64,000 nucleotides of DNA, taken from Loripinus fragilis. Its lineage: Eukaryota > Mollusca > Bivalvia > Lucinida > Lucinidae. Position 1 is the first letter of the stretch; each line of letters opens with the position of its first letter. Positions 32,001 to 38,438 of this stretch are shown here, piece after piece. Under the pieces are notes generated by a model, which did no database searches, was not told the origin of the DNA, and worked only from the letters and a program-made list of their open reading frames with translations. The stretch spans positions 21,134,477-21,198,476 of the forward strand of contig OZ026522.1 of NCBI GenBank assembly GCA_964019695.1, read 5' to 3'. The translations under genes and the position numbers were made by a program.

Positions 32001-32085
32001 CAGTAGGATATTTCTTCTGCTGTTCCAGAGCAAATCTGGTCAGAGTCACTGGCTCGGTGTCTATCGGTGCGCCCTGTGCCGACAT
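7897..32085 (-). CDS. FBP: Fructose-1,6-bisphosphatase (gluconeogenesis), 6 constitutive exons plus a duplicate exon 5
   Basis: Hydrolyses fructose-1,6-bisphosphate to fructose-6-phosphate and phosphate, the committed step of cytosolic gluconeogenesis. CDS is the join, on the minus strand, of 32085-31910, 27337-27175, 24072-23833, 22528-22391, 13022-12906 and 8091-7897: 342 codons plus stop, against about 338 in vertebrate FBP1. All introns are GT-AG (about 4.6, 3.1, 1.3, 9.4 and 4.8 kb). Visible residues: D77, E100, E101 (SEEN), D121 and D124 in [12 protein letters not shown]247-Y248 and M252, Y268, K278, and E284 in the family signature [13 protein letters not shown]; these match pig D74, E97, E98, D118, D121, R243, Y244, M248, Y264, K274 and E280. 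The AMP site is TGDFT (30-34) plus K115-Y116; pig R140 is Lys here (K143) and E29 is Asp (D32). The start was chosen by family length; an upstream in-frame ATG at 32190 would add 35 unconserved residues. I am very sure of the identity. Confidence 0.97.
8142..8599. mobile_element. Foldback MITE in FBP intron 5
   Basis: Two arms of about 200 nt in inverted orientation; ends GAAACTTCAT and ATGAAGTTTC. Arms share CATATATGGAGGCTGAAAAA / TTTTTCAGCCTCCATATACA and further inward the TCGTGAG / CTCACGA pair near the centre (about 8380-8405). No coding capacity seen. In FBP pre-mRNA it would form a long hairpin about 50 nt before the exon 6 acceptor. Confidence 0.85.
8880..9007. mobile_element. Hairpin-core repeat family A, copy 3 (decayed)
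   Basis: Core about 8895-8937 with several mismatches (AAGAACTGTCTCATTGAGAG), then ACATATGTTTTGGTTGAGAA as in copy 2. In FBP intron 5. Confidence 0.75.
9080..9230. mobile_element. Hairpin-core repeat family A, copy 4 (one arm deleted)
   Basis: Core 9120-9153 has the left arm TGCTCAAAAGAACCATCTCA but has lost most of the right arm, so the hairpin is broken. In FBP intron 5. Confidence 0.75.
9297..9503. mobile_element. TA-flanked MITE family C, copy 2
   Basis: Same ends (right end eroded to TTTTATTG) and same inner palindrome GCAGAATGCGCC / GGAGCATTCTGC. In FBP intron 5. Confidence 0.83.
9690..10034 (-). mobile_element. tRNA-related SINE family S2, copy 2
   Basis: Minus-strand copy: tRNA-like head near 9945-10034 (TTTCGACCCCGGCCCGG as the B-box region), then the same body, ending opposite TTTGTTTGTTTTGTTGCT. 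In FBP intron 5. Confidence 0.65.
10040..10190 (-). mobile_element. SINE S1-like fragment
   Basis: Minus strand: GCAGTGGCTCACTGGTAG head and CCTGGTTCAAGCCTC B box, then a CTTGAGTGAGACAC body start. Next to the S2 copy at 9690-10034, in FBP intron 5. Confidence 0.6.
10410..11675. other. FBP intron 5 interior, nothing recognised
   Basis: AT-rich intron sequence between a SINE fragment and a family D MITE. Confidence 0.6.
11684..11908. mobile_element. TIR MITE family D, copy 1
   Basis: Ends TGAGCCACGACATG and CATGTTGCGGCTCA with TATA on both sides (11680-11683, 11909-11912); second inverted block CAACAATGTGG / CCACATTGTTG. FBP intron 5. Confidence 0.82.
12330..12460. mobile_element. Hairpin-core repeat family A, copy 5
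   Basis: Core 12366-12410: CTCAAAAGAACCATCTCATC followed by GAGACGGTTCTTTAGAG. It lies about 310 nt downstream of exon 5B in FBP intron 5. Confidence 0.78.
12721..12837 (-). CDS. FBP: FBP exon 5B: intact duplicate of exon 5, candidate mutually exclusive exon
   Basis: Exactly 117 nt, phase 0 at both ends like exon 5A, no stop. Acceptor GGTATTTCAG|TCCGGT, donor GGCAAA|GTATAT. It encodes [18 protein letters not shown], then [12 protein letters not shown] and ATTDNPNGK. 23 of 39 residues equal exon 5A, and 14 of the 22 shared non-Met residues use different codons, so the copy is old yet its frame is kept. Changes by pig numbering: R243 to Lys, R254 to Val, T255 to Ile, V257 to Arg, Y258 to Leu; Y244, M248, Y264 and K274 are kept. 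Splicing of 5B instead of 5A would swap the substrate/dimer-interface segment; inclusion of both would add 39 residues in frame. Expression is inferred, not shown. Confidence 0.75.
12906..13022 (-). CDS. FBP: FBP exon 5A (canonical copy)
   Basis: 117 nt, 39 codons, residues 240-278, phase 0 at both ends. Acceptor CTATTTCAG|TCAGGT, donor GGAAAG|GTATGT. It reads [18 protein letters not shown], then [12 protein letters not shown], ending NGK. It supplies the fructose-6-phosphate contacts equivalent to pig R243, Y244, M248, Y264 and K274; R243 reaches across the dimer interface into the neighbouring active site. All family-conserved residues are kept, so this is the default exon. Only 68 nt separate it from exon 5B. 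Confidence 0.95.
13483..13659. mobile_element. TA-flanked MITE family C, copy 3
   Basis: Eroded ends (CAATAAAACATG, CAGATTTTAGTG) with one arm of the inner palindrome deleted. In FBP intron 4. Confidence 0.75.
13964..14049. repeat. 86-nt near-perfect palindrome
   Basis: Arms AAACCACCAGTAGCCA and TGGCTACTGGTGGTTT, continued inward by AGCTGTCA / TGACAGCT. It lies inside a FBP intron 4 stretch repeating the CATGATTTTTCCATGATTTT phrase on both sides (13235-13265 and 14070-14125). Confidence 0.85.
14387..17497. mobile_element. 3.1-kb DNA transposon, 540-bp inverted repeats, 5-bp target duplication
   Basis: Left repeat about 14387-14925, right repeat about 16953-17497, near-identical in inverted orientation. 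Outer ends CACGGGTGGTAAACCTAGGA and its complement; perfect 5-bp duplication GTTGT at 14382-14386 and 17498-17502. Each repeat carries several CGTGGTAGTT direct motifs, possible transposase sites. No transposase seen in the 2-kb interior, which includes another repeat (16260-16927). The CAC start plus 5-bp duplication fits the Transib/RAG group by rule; the superfamily is an inference. In FBP intron 4. Confidence 0.88.
16260..16927 (+). repeat. CAGGTGAGCT-ended dispersed repeat, nested in the long-TIR element
   Basis: Three degenerate units of about 130 bp (each with GCATAATTTGAACAA, GGTCCACTAG and ACATGTGACCC), ending GACAGGTGAGCTAAAAAAT. The same end, complemented (TTTTAGCTCACCTG), opens the repeat at 47455. 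The nearest family is common in bivalves as I recall; not coding. Confidence 0.65.
18218..18393. mobile_element. Short TIR element (about 175 bp)
   Basis: Arms ATGTATGTGATAAGCAGATT and AATCTGCTTATCACATACAT, about 30 nt of inverted match around a 105-nt centre. FBP intron 4. Confidence 0.8.
19030..19235 (+). repeat. Dispersed repeat related to 23503-23741
   Basis: Shares CTTGTAGCAAGTCTAGAT, ATAACAAAGGCGCT and CTGGTCTGCGCC in the same order. FBP intron 4. Confidence 0.7.
19412..19957. mobile_element. Foldback element, arms of about 200 nt
   Basis: Left end GACCACTACTAAATGACCCA and right end TACATATGAGAAAC... complement with AGTAGTGGTC; inner arm segment TTGGCCAGGGGCCTTTTCCC against GGGAAAAGACCCCTGGCCAA. 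FBP intron 4. No coding capacity. Confidence 0.82.
20713..22072. mobile_element. 1.36-kb element with TACCCCCCGCA inverted ends and internal tandem repeats
   Basis: Ends TACCCCCCGCA (20713) and TGCGGGGGGTA (to 22072). Contains about five 190-bp units (landmark TCCATCAAAAGCTG ending at 20860, 21050, 21241, 21430, 21621), then two 163-bp units (landmark GCACTATAT at 21672 and 21835), then (GGAC)n at 22002-22023 and a second near-end copy ATACCCCCTACAAACAAAGT. No transposase. FBP intron 4. Confidence 0.8.
20750..21640 (+). repeat. 190-bp tandem repeat, about 4.5 units
   Basis: Unit length from landmark spacing: 190, 191, 189, 191 nt. Units are diverged by scattered substitutions, not length changes. 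Confidence 0.88.
22391..22528 (-). CDS. FBP: FBP exon 4
   Basis: 138 nt, 46 codons, residues 194-239, phase 0 at both ends. Acceptor TTTCTGTAG|GCCATT, donor CCAGAG|GTAAGG. It reads [15 protein letters not shown] then [11 protein letters not shown] and ends [11 protein letters not shown], collinear with the vertebrate segment from AIGEF to the RKKFPP region. The basic run seen in vertebrate FBPs (KKKGK) is NRGK here. It has no methionine start of its own, so it is only found by its splice sites and homology. Confidence 0.93.
22590..22750. mobile_element. Hairpin-core repeat family A, copy 6
   Basis: Core 22629-22677 with both arms (AGAACCGTCTCGATGAGTCA, then GTTCTTTTCAGCACCCA). In FBP intron 3, about 100 nt upstream of exon 4. 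Confidence 0.8.
22913..23150 (-). mobile_element. tRNA-related SINE family S2, copy 3 (partial)
   Basis: Shares TTCCACGAAAGTATGGG, the GTGCACATACTTTCACTTGT segment and the TTTAACGTCCCAGTCAA end with the other copies. In FBP intron 3. Confidence 0.6.
23190..23320. mobile_element. Hairpin-core repeat family A, copy 7 (decayed)
   Basis: Core about 23218-23266 (AGAGCCACCCCATTGAGACA, then GTTCTCTTGAGT). In FBP intron 3. Confidence 0.7.
23503..23741. mobile_element. MITE with a sister empty site next to it
   Basis: Imperfect inverted ends (TGGGCC...GGCCCA) inside CATATG at 23499-23504 and 23740-23745 (TA or CATATG duplication). The host sequence is a local duplication: the uninterrupted copy is at about 23370-23460 (ACTGCACATGTATTAGATCT), the interrupted copy reads ACTACATATG then TATTAGATAT after the insert. 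FBP intron 3. A related repeat is at 19030-19235. Confidence 0.82.
23833..24072 (-). CDS. FBP: FBP exon 3 (catalytic core)
   Basis: 240 nt, 80 codons, residues 114-193, phase 0 at both ends. Acceptor ACATTTCAG|GGAAAA, donor GATCCG|GTAAGT. It carries [17 protein letters not shown] (AMP contact K115-Y116, metal ligands D121 and D124) and [15 protein letters not shown], ending GFMLDP. A nested pair of SINEs starts about 27 nt upstream of the acceptor (target duplication at 24100-24109), so the branch point probably lies in or next to repeat sequence. Confidence 0.96.
24110..24525 (+). mobile_element. SINE S1, outer copy, interrupted by a second S1
   Basis: Head 24110-24185 (GTGGCTCAGTGGTAGAGTGC), body and tail about 24404-24525 (GGTTCAACCCAGGAAGAG, then CAAACAAACAAAAAA). 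Perfect 10-bp target duplication GCTAAATTGT at 24100-24109 and 24526-24535. It sits in FBP intron 2, close to the exon 3 acceptor. Confidence 0.9.
24186..24396 (-). mobile_element. SINE S1, inner copy inserted antisense into the outer one
   Basis: Full-length minus-strand S1 (about 211 bp) with head at 24396 (CAGTGGCTCAGTAGTAGGG) and T-rich end at 24186. Flanked by GTCTCAC (24179-24185) and GTGTCAC (24397-24403), a 7-bp duplication with one mismatch. Confidence 0.88.
24600..24790. mobile_element. Hairpin-core repeat family A, copy 8
   Basis: Core 24659-24707 is nearly perfect, matching copy 1 arm for arm, with the same CATATGTTGTGGGTAC border. In FBP intron 2. Confidence 0.85.
24906..25112 (-). 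mobile_element. SINE S1-like copy
   Basis: Minus strand: head GTTGCTCAGTTGGTAGAGCA, B-box-like GGGATCGATTC, body with CCTTGAGCAAGACACTTTAT and GGTTCAACCCAGTTCC. The head/body junction differs from S1, so this may be a sister subfamily. Confidence 0.7.
25442..26471 (-). mobile_element. Decayed mariner-type DNA transposon, complete ends
   Basis: Inverted ends CGAGGGTTGTCCCCGAAAGT and ACTTTCTGGGACAACCCTCG, continuing to about 31 nt, with TA on both sides; 1,030 bp. On the minus strand, pieces of a mariner transposase N-terminal half are readable, starting near 26062 ([16 protein letters not shown]) and later [14 protein letters not shown], broken by stops and frameshifts. The catalytic DD(D/E) part was not found. 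In FBP intron 2. Confidence 0.85.
26541..26616 (-). pseudogene. Decayed fragment of FBP exon 2
   Basis: About 76 nt matching the 3' half of exon 2 (plus-strand TCTCTTCTGACTCCATGACA against TCTCTTCTGACACCATGACA in the exon), with substitutions. It sits in tandem with the fragment at 26624-26687, so the 3' part of exon 2 was duplicated more than once. Confidence 0.75.
26624..26687 (-). pseudogene. Decayed fragment of FBP exon 2 with its donor flank
   Basis: Matches the 3' part of exon 2 and the first intron bases (plus-strand read CTGATGTTCAGGCTCTACAA), with an internal deletion. It lies downstream of exon 2 in intron 2, beyond the MITE at 26688-27161. Confidence 0.75.
26688..27161. mobile_element. 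Long-TIR MITE beside FBP exon 2
   Basis: Ends GCAACCCTAATGGTAAG and CATCAGGGTTGCC with diverged inverted arms of about 100 nt (ATCAGTTGAAAAATG-type inner match). It contains ATGGCCACCATTTAGCCGCC. It separates the real exon 2 from two of its decayed copies and starts about 13 nt inside the intron 2 donor side. Confidence 0.75.
27175..27337 (-). CDS. FBP: FBP exon 2 (functional copy)
   Basis: 163 nt, residues 59-113. Acceptor ATTTCAG|CTATGG, donor CATCAG|GTACAT. It contains [19 protein letters not shown] (active-site loop, with D77) and VSEEND with metal ligands E100 and E101. A MITE end lies about 13 nt inside the downstream intron (26688-27161) and another MITE ends about 50 nt upstream of the acceptor (27391-27598). 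Three partial copies of this exon lie nearby; this is the only one with both splice sites and the full frame. Confidence 0.95.
27391..27598. mobile_element. TA-flanked MITE family C, copy 4
   Basis: Ends CAGTAAAACCTGTCTTAAGC and TTAAGATAGGTTTTACTG, TA on both sides, inner palindrome intact. Its near edge is about 53 nt from the exon 2 acceptor of FBP. Confidence 0.87.
27830..27941 (-). pseudogene. Truncated duplicate of FBP exon 2
   Basis: The first 112 of 163 nt of exon 2, including an intact TTTCAG acceptor, near-identical to the functional exon (for example [10 protein letters not shown] against [10 protein letters not shown]). The last 51 nt, coding the metal ligands E100/E101 and the donor, are replaced by unrelated sequence. 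It lies about 490 nt upstream of the real exon 2 in intron 1. Splicing to it would lose the active-site glutamates, so it is a dead exon. Confidence 0.9.
28480..28745. repeat. AAACAGTG-bordered hairpin repeat family F, best copy
   Basis: ACAAACAGTGTAGACCCTGA and TCTGGGTCTTCACTGTTTGT enclose AATGCAGCATTATGCTGCATT (28634-28701), a nested hairpin, followed by AAGGGGTTTCC and CAAAGGGTTAA. Related hairpins: 3060-3130, 6580-6790, 10325-10410, 46430-46505, 52505-52560, 54045-54120. Confidence 0.75.
29081..29667. mobile_element. 590-bp TIR element in FBP intron 1
   Basis: Perfect inverted ends of about 23 nt (ATAACAGCACCCTAGATAAG and its complement at 29646-29665), with TA-rich flanks. Interior is rich in ACGCAA/TTGCGT motifs. 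An open frame on the minus strand (29210-29512) resembles nothing I know. Confidence 0.8.
30740..31400 (+). mobile_element. LINE remnant: C-terminal reverse-transcriptase region
   Basis: Broken frames read [12 protein letters not shown] start, then [45 protein letters not shown] and [20 protein letters not shown]: the thumb/C-terminal part of a non-LTR reverse transcriptase. Several stops and frameshifts. In FBP intron 1, opposite in strand to FBP. Confidence 0.8.
31590..31690. mobile_element. Hairpin-core repeat family A, copy 9 (half only)
   Basis: Only the flank after the core is recognisable (AATATGTTTTGGTTGAGAAT, then ACTCTTATCTGGAGACCTG); the palindrome is lost. In FBP intron 1. Confidence 0.55.
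31910..32085 (-). CDS. FBP: FBP exon 1 (start codon, AMP-binding N-terminus)
   Basis: Codes residues 1-58 and two bases of codon 59. It starts [18 protein letters not shown] and holds the AMP-site motif TGDFT and the helix [18 protein letters not shown], close to vertebrate FBP1. The donor is CT|GTAAGT; the split Leu codon is completed by the C that opens exon 2. A purine (A) sits at -3 of the ATG. The reading frame stays open upstream to an ATG at 32190, but that part (start MWRCVYRKP) does not resemble the family and is probably 5' UTR. I saw no clear TATA box above it. Confidence 0.95.
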
Positions 32086-32482
32086 CTTGTACACTATACG
32101 CGTGTCAAGGTCAGTGGTGGCTTCCTTTATTTTTAGAAGAGAAAATGTAAGGCACTGTTTCATTGGTTTACGATAGACACACCTCCACATGGTTCACGCG
32201 CACTTTACTAAAATCCGGTGCGTTGGTACTACATCACAGTGCGTAGACTATCTAAAGTCTAGTGAATCCACCACTTGAGAATATCCCGTGTGACTCGTGG
32301 CAATTATGCGATCTAACGAACCCAATGACGATCCCCAAATGACATCAAATGAACCGACAGTAATATTGTAAAGATTGATCATTTTATAAAATGTAGCATG
32401 GCTTCCAAGAAAAGAGGCCCTGCGAGACGCAATTTATAATGTTAATTGATGACTGGGAACATGCAGATGGGCAAACAGACTG

Positions 32483-33600
32483 ACCTTATTATTTTACACT
32501 TTAGCAAAGCTTTTGATAAAGTTGCACATGAAAAGCTCCTCCTGAAATACCATCACTTTGTCATCAGATGAGACGCTATTAAATGTGTAAAGGACTTTTT
32601 AAATAATCGAAAACAACTGTTGTAGATCTAATTAATAGAATTCGGGGCAGGTCAGGACTTCTCGAAAGGGGGTTCATATTTATAAAGGTGTGGTGGTTCG
32701 CTTTGCTGATTTTTTTCATTTTTCTTAAATATCCCATGAAAATAGAATAATTTGGATTATACTCACTTATTATTTTTGGTCTCACCAAGATCAAATTAAT
32801 TCTTCAAAAACGGGGTGTGTGGAGGGTGTTCGCTTGAACCCTCTGAACCCCTCTTGATCCGCCACAGTAATTAATTCATTTAAAATCTCAGTCTCCTCTG
32901 GCGTCCCGCAGGGCTCAGTTCTCTGTCCCTTGGAAACATAAATGACCTGCCTGAGCAGGTCAAATACAGAGTTAGACTCTCTGCAGACGACACCCCCTTG
33001 TACCTCACAACCAGCTAAACTACAGAAAGTAAGATCCTACAAACAGACATAGCTTGTATCGAACAATAAGAAAAGATGTGTGATATGCAATTTAACCCTT
33101 CTAAATGTCAGGTCCTTCATATCACAAAACCCTTCAACACTGAGTACATTCTACATAATGTAGGGCTGGAGAGTGTTTCCGCAGCAAAATACCTTGGGGT
33201 CACCATTGCGGACGACCTCTCATGGACAAAACACATCAACATCACTACAAAAAGGCAAATCAAACTGCTTGCGTCCTTAAAAGATCCTCCTGGTCCATAA
33301 CAAGGACCTTCAATCTGTTGCATACAAAACTTGTAAGGCCTCGGTTGGAGCTCGGACCCAGTATAAAATTGGGTCCGAGGTTGGAGTATGCTTCAAAAAA
33401 AATGATATCCACACACTACTACAGATATAAACAAAGTGTAAGCAGTCCAAAGAAGGACTGCAAGGTTGGCTACAAGAGACTACAGATACACCTCTCGTGT
33501 CACTGCTATGCTGAAGGAACTTAACTGGCGCTCTTTAGACCCACGTCGCATTGATAGCCGATTCATTATCTCCAGGCCTAGTACTTATCCTACTGACAGG
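32483..33600 (+). mobile_element. LINE remnant: reverse-transcriptase palm to C-terminus
   Basis: Reads FSKAFDKVAHEKLL, then SGVPQGSVLCPL, INDLPEQVKYRVRLSADDT (the FADD catalytic box, with F to S), FNPSKCQVLHITK, KYLGVTIADDLSWTKHI and KLVRPRLE in order, with stops and frameshifts: a CR1/jockey-like non-LTR element. It is split by an insertion at 32637-32867. It starts about 400 nt upstream of the FBP start codon. Confidence 0.88.
32637..32867. mobile_element. hAT-like MITE inside the LINE remnant
   Basis: 231 bp flanked by a perfect 8-bp duplication TAATTAAT (32629-32636 and 32868-32875). The right end read on the minus strand is CTGTGGCGGATCAAG, close to a hAT-type CAGTGGCGGATCC end; the left end is eroded. 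Confidence 0.75.
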
Positions 33601-33609
33601 AAATCGTCC

Positions 33610-35060
33610 CAACATGAATGTAATGTGTTGAATAGAACGTCTAGTATCCATTCAAGCAAACAAAAAAGCAAACACACAAGTAAACAAACAAACACACAAA
33701 CTTTGATTGAAAATGCGAAAAGGGGTGAAAGTAAATTTACTTCTAATCGTGGGAAAGGCATACATTTAGGGGATAACTGTACTCAAGATTTCATTTGGGG
33801 AGGTAATCGTCAGATACATTGTTGGAAAAAAATAAAAGTTTAATGGCGACGCGTCTTTGGTGCCGTAAAACATGATTTCCGAACGTATATCGACAGGAGC
33901 TTGCTTGAAGATCGGTCCATATATCACTTCTATAGCCTCAAAACCAAAAGCTCACAATGTGGTGAAGTTATATAAGGACCGAACTCTGTACCTGTGGTAT
34001 ATTTCTCCAAATCAAATCAAAGTCTTGAATACAGTTATCACAAGAGCTCATGCCATCAGCTACTTGGGTTATCCCCATTTTAATGCATTACAAGTAGTAA
34101 CATTTCCCATCAAAACGACAGTGAAAATGTAATATAGGGTGCGGCTGTCAGCTGCAAAAATCATTTGTCAGCTGCATAAAACATTTGTCAACCAATAAAA
34201 ATGACACAATGACGTGAGTTTGCAACTGTTTATCGCAGAATATACTGTAACAAATATGACGTTATCCAATCAGATATCGCGTTACATTTGTATTATAAAG
34301 TCAATGGCATTTTGGTTATTTAGACGAGGAACAAGCTTGGGCGCCAGGGCAGAGAATAAGTAAGGCAGTAGATTGTTAGACTGCAATTACTTTCCTTGAT
34401 ATAAAGCCTATTTCAAAAAGTTAATTTGAGCATGTATACGCTTACCACAGTGCCAGTGCCAGCTAGGTTGGGGAGTTTCATCATCTTCCTGACCAGTCCT
34501 GCATTTTAGTATTGTTTACAAGTAGTGGCATTTATAAACAAACGGGTTTAATCCAACCAAGCCTATTTTCTGAGTTTGAAATATGAATGGCCCAAATTTT
34601 CTGACACCCATGTAGATGCACACATTTTTCAATCAGATACTCGTCTCGCCTTTGTTTTCACATTCACATATAAGCAGGTTGTCTCATGACAATCTGTTTA
34701 CAAATCACAGAGTATATGAAGGGAAGACAGTATTTGAATAGGCCAACTTTCTGCGAATGGGCTGTTTAACAAAGACCAAGCATATGATTGGGGTTGGTTT
34801 CAAAATACTGGCTCGCACACCCGTACCAAAATTACCCCAGAGTCACCCCACCCGCGGAGAGTGTCATCCTCTAATTCGGCTATAATCGACCTGTTGTTTA
34901 GTTAAAGAAAATAATGATTTGCGGCCCTAAATTAAAGAACAGCAAACATCAATATACAGCTTTGGCGACGATGTTAGCTTTACTTCCCTTAGACCAGGAC
35001 CTGTGAAGAATAAAGAGCAAAAATAATTACATGTACTAGCGAAATAGCCAATACCCGGGG
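33610..35060. other. No gene recognised
   Basis: From the LINE remnant to the AATGAATAG arrays. A CAGCTGC/TTTGTCA motif repeats at 34145-34190. Open frames here are short and unlike known proteins. Confidence 0.55.
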
Positions 35061-35129
35061 TGGGTGTGTTTGTGTGTGTGTGTGTGGTGGGGGTATTCTA
35101 GGATACGAAAACCAGGTTTTGCTATAGAA

Positions 35130-35320
35130 GAGGGTCTAGATGGGGTATAATGATTAGTGAATAATGGCCTTTTTTTATAATGAATAGTGAATAATGAGCC
35201 AAAAAATTAATGAATAGTGAATAATGAGGGCCTAAAAATAATGAATAATCCTATAATTTTTAATGAATAGAAGAAAAAATAAATGAATAGTGAATAATCA
35301 GATTTTAATGAATAATGAAT
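35130..35320 (+). repeat. AATGAATAGTGAATAATG array, left part
   Basis: Irregular repeats of TTAATGAATAGTGAATAATG. The same motif in the same orientation resumes at 37470-37575, so an insertion of about 2.1 kb may split one array. Confidence 0.75.
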
Positions 35321-35324
35321 AATG

Positions 35325-37465
35325 CAAAAAAATATCAATGCATTTGTTAAAGCCTATACATGTACTTATAAAACATTGACTCAGTTTGTTCTTTAAAATT
35401 GCTCCCACCCTTTGTAACTGATTGATTCTACAATTTATATAACCCGGTCAACTAAGACATAATTTAGCAAAAATCCATAAAAAATGGCATTCGAAATAGA
35501 GATTGAAACAGAAAAGTCCCAAAAAACCTCAAGAAAAAGACACAGGAAGTAATCATGTGGTTCCTGTTATGCTCACATTCCATGATTCTGATCTCAAAAC
35601 TGTGAAAGAAAGAAGTAGGTCTAGACTCCAGAGTGTGCATAAATTCCAAAGAAAACGAAAATATAATGAGTTTTCACAGTAATATTATTATCTTTTTGGG
35701 AATAAAGAAGCAGGCCCATTCACTAGGGGTTCCAGGTTTTTAACTCAAGATATTCAGATTACAAATCTACAACGTAAAAGGCAAAAATTATATGAAACAA
35801 AACTGGTTCAGTGAAACTTGGAAAGAGCTTCATTGGTGGGAACTTGTTGGGAATTAAATTGTGAGATACTGCGGAATGCGGGTCATTTTGGTCCTGTGGT
35901 GATTTGTCTTGGGTTGTTTCACCCAATTTAGAGGGTGGGTCGTTTCAGACTTGGTAGGTGGGTCATTTCGGCCAATTTTCAGAGTGAGTCATTTCGGTAT
36001 TTGGTTGTTTTGGCCACAGTCTGAAAGTGATAATTATATGTGTATGAATGGACAGATGGGCAGGTGTTAAGTTTTTTTGAAAAAATCAGGCTTAAATGTA
36101 AAAAGGGCCCTTTCATGACTCAGGCTGAAACAACCCATGTCAAAATGACCTGGGCGGGGCCAAAACGACCTGTTACCATTACAGTGTGACTCGGGGAAAT
36201 CAAGAGAATTTAGAGAGAAAACAACTGAAAAACAGATTTCGGAACAATTCAACAACATCTTCTGAGACAATTCCCCAACAACATTTTTTAGATTTAGAAT
36301 TAAAAATCATTAAAGTGTCTGTGAATTAAATTGTCTCATAAAAATGATGAGGTGTTCATGAGTTGACTCAAAATTTATCAGTGAATTGTCTCATAAAGTG
36401 TTGGTGAGTTGCCTAATAATCTATTGATAAATTGTCGCAAAAAATGTGTCTATCTTATCTTTCTGTTCTCAGACCGTTTTTGTTCAGTTGCAAAAATGTC
36501 TTTTTTCAGTTAAGGTGGGGGCGGGGGGGGGGTGGGGGGGGGTGGGGGGGCGGGGGGGGGCAGGTTTACAAGTGGGACCTACTTTTTTGATTTGCTCCTA
36601 CTTTTTCTTAAAAATGCCCTACTACCCCTCATTTTTCACTCTAAAATGTCATTTACTTGTAAAAATCCAGAATTTTTTCCTCGCTCACTCGAATTTTATA
36701 AATCAACTAATTTAACTATTTTTTTTTTCAGGGAGCACACTGCAAAACATCAATTTTTTAGATTTAACCCCAAAGGGCTCTCTGTTTAGCTTGTATTATT
36801 GTCACAGCTATTATCCTGCTTATTTAGTGTGGAATTTATTTCTAGCTACTCATTGTGATGAATTTTGTACTTGGAAAAGCCCTACTATCCCTACTTTTTT
36901 TACACCAATAATCCTTACTTTTTCACTACTTTTCCCAAATTTTTATCGCTACTTTTCCCTACTTTTTTGTTGAAAGGCACTTGAAAGCCTTGGGGCTAAA
37001 AAGTAGGGGAGTCATATGCATTTCCGTGTGGCTAGTAGGGGGGTCGCCATTAACTTTGGCTTCCCAGCAGGTGGGTCATGTTTTAATTGTCCCTATAAAA
37101 TCATTAAAAAAATTTCCTCGCTCGGTTTTTATAAATTAAACTCTTATCAGGCCACTTAATTTCTCAGTTTTCAAAAGTTATTCTGTTTTGGTGGTTTTAT
37201 TGTTACAACTTTTATCATGCTAATTTTGATAGAAAATTGATTAATCAGGCTTTCAGATTGGCCCTACTTTTCCTTGTGTTCCTACATTTCCCTATTTTTT
37301 TTCTTGAAAATGTCCTACTATCATTGCTTTTTCACTCTTAAATGTCTTCACTGTAAAAAACAGATGTTTTCCTCGGTCGCTTCGCTCACTCAATACTTAA
37401 ACCATATATATTTTAAGCCTTATTTTGACCAATGCCGCGTCCGTAGAAATATTGGTATTTTTAAG
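35325..37465. other. Segment between the two AATGAATAG arrays
   Basis: Holds a GGTGGGTCATTTCGG-type repeat (35875-36010) with an inverted counterpart (36130-36175), a G tract and several CCCTACTTTTT phrases (36580-37340). Looks like one or more repeats inserted in the array; no gene. Confidence 0.5.
36516..36561 (+). repeat. G-run tract
   Basis: Runs of 4 to 10 G broken by single C or T; could form a G-quadruplex. Inside the segment that separates the two AATGAATAG arrays. Confidence 0.8.
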
Positions 37466-37469
37466 TTTA

Positions 37470-37575
37470 TTTTAATGAATGATTTTAATGAATAATTGGT
37501 CTTATTTTAATGAATAACCCAAAATTTTAATGAGATGAATAATGGGCTAAATTTTTAATGAATAGTGAATACCAG
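37470..37575 (+). repeat. AATGAATAGTGAATAATG array, right part
   Basis: Continues the motif of 35130-35320, ending AATAGTGAATACCAGACCCC. Confidence 0.75.
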
Positions 37576-38383
37576 ACCCCCCCATCCAGACCCTCATAGA
37601 ATAGAGATAAAGTAAAATGAACTGTGCACACATCGAAGGCATGTTATATATAATTGTCAGCTTTTTAGATATCCTATAATCATTAAAAATTAAGCCCATT
37701 ATTTTACTTAAATTTTAATATTTTCCCTACTATTGTCTATATAAAAATACCCCTCCTTCTTAAAATTAGGGGGATCTTTCAAAACTTGAGGGAGGTCCCC
37801 AATTCCCCTGCCTAGAATAAACCCTGGGGGTACTCTTGTACTTTTGAATCTACATAGGCATAGACAATCTTCTTGCTATACCTGTTAAACCTGATAAAGG
37901 GGGCGGGGGCGGGGTACATGTAGTTGATAATGGGGCCGAGCCTATGTAGCAAGAACAATAAGAGTATCCTCCACCCTGGGAATAATGAGCCCTAAAAAAC
38001 AACAAACCATAATATATATTTGCTAAAGTATAGCAAAAAGATTTAAAAAAAGAAAATGAGATTGAATAATAAGTTTTAAAAATTAGCAGAAAAAAACAAC
38101 AAACAAACAGAATACTGAAATAATAAATTTTGAAAGAATAAAGGGTAAACCAAATATGATTAAAAGTGTAAAGTTTGAGGGCAACGAGATAAGAACCAAT
38201 TTTTAACCCTGGTAGTCTGGGATAGAATATAAGAATCTATCATGAAAGAAAAATCCGTCCCGAGGATCGCGTTTGGCATCACGAGGCTTGCCGAGTGATG
38301 ACAAACGGTGATCCCGAGGGACGTATTTTTCTATCCTACCCTCACACGAAATAATGGAGTCTTTTTCTTACTCACCACTGTTT

Positions 38384-38438
38384 TTATTTATTTATTTATT
38401 TATTTGTTTATCTATTTATTTATTTATTTATTTATTTC
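38384..38438 (+). repeat. (TTTA)n microsatellite
   Basis: About 13 tetranucleotide units with two interruptions (TTTG, TCTA). Confidence 0.92.
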
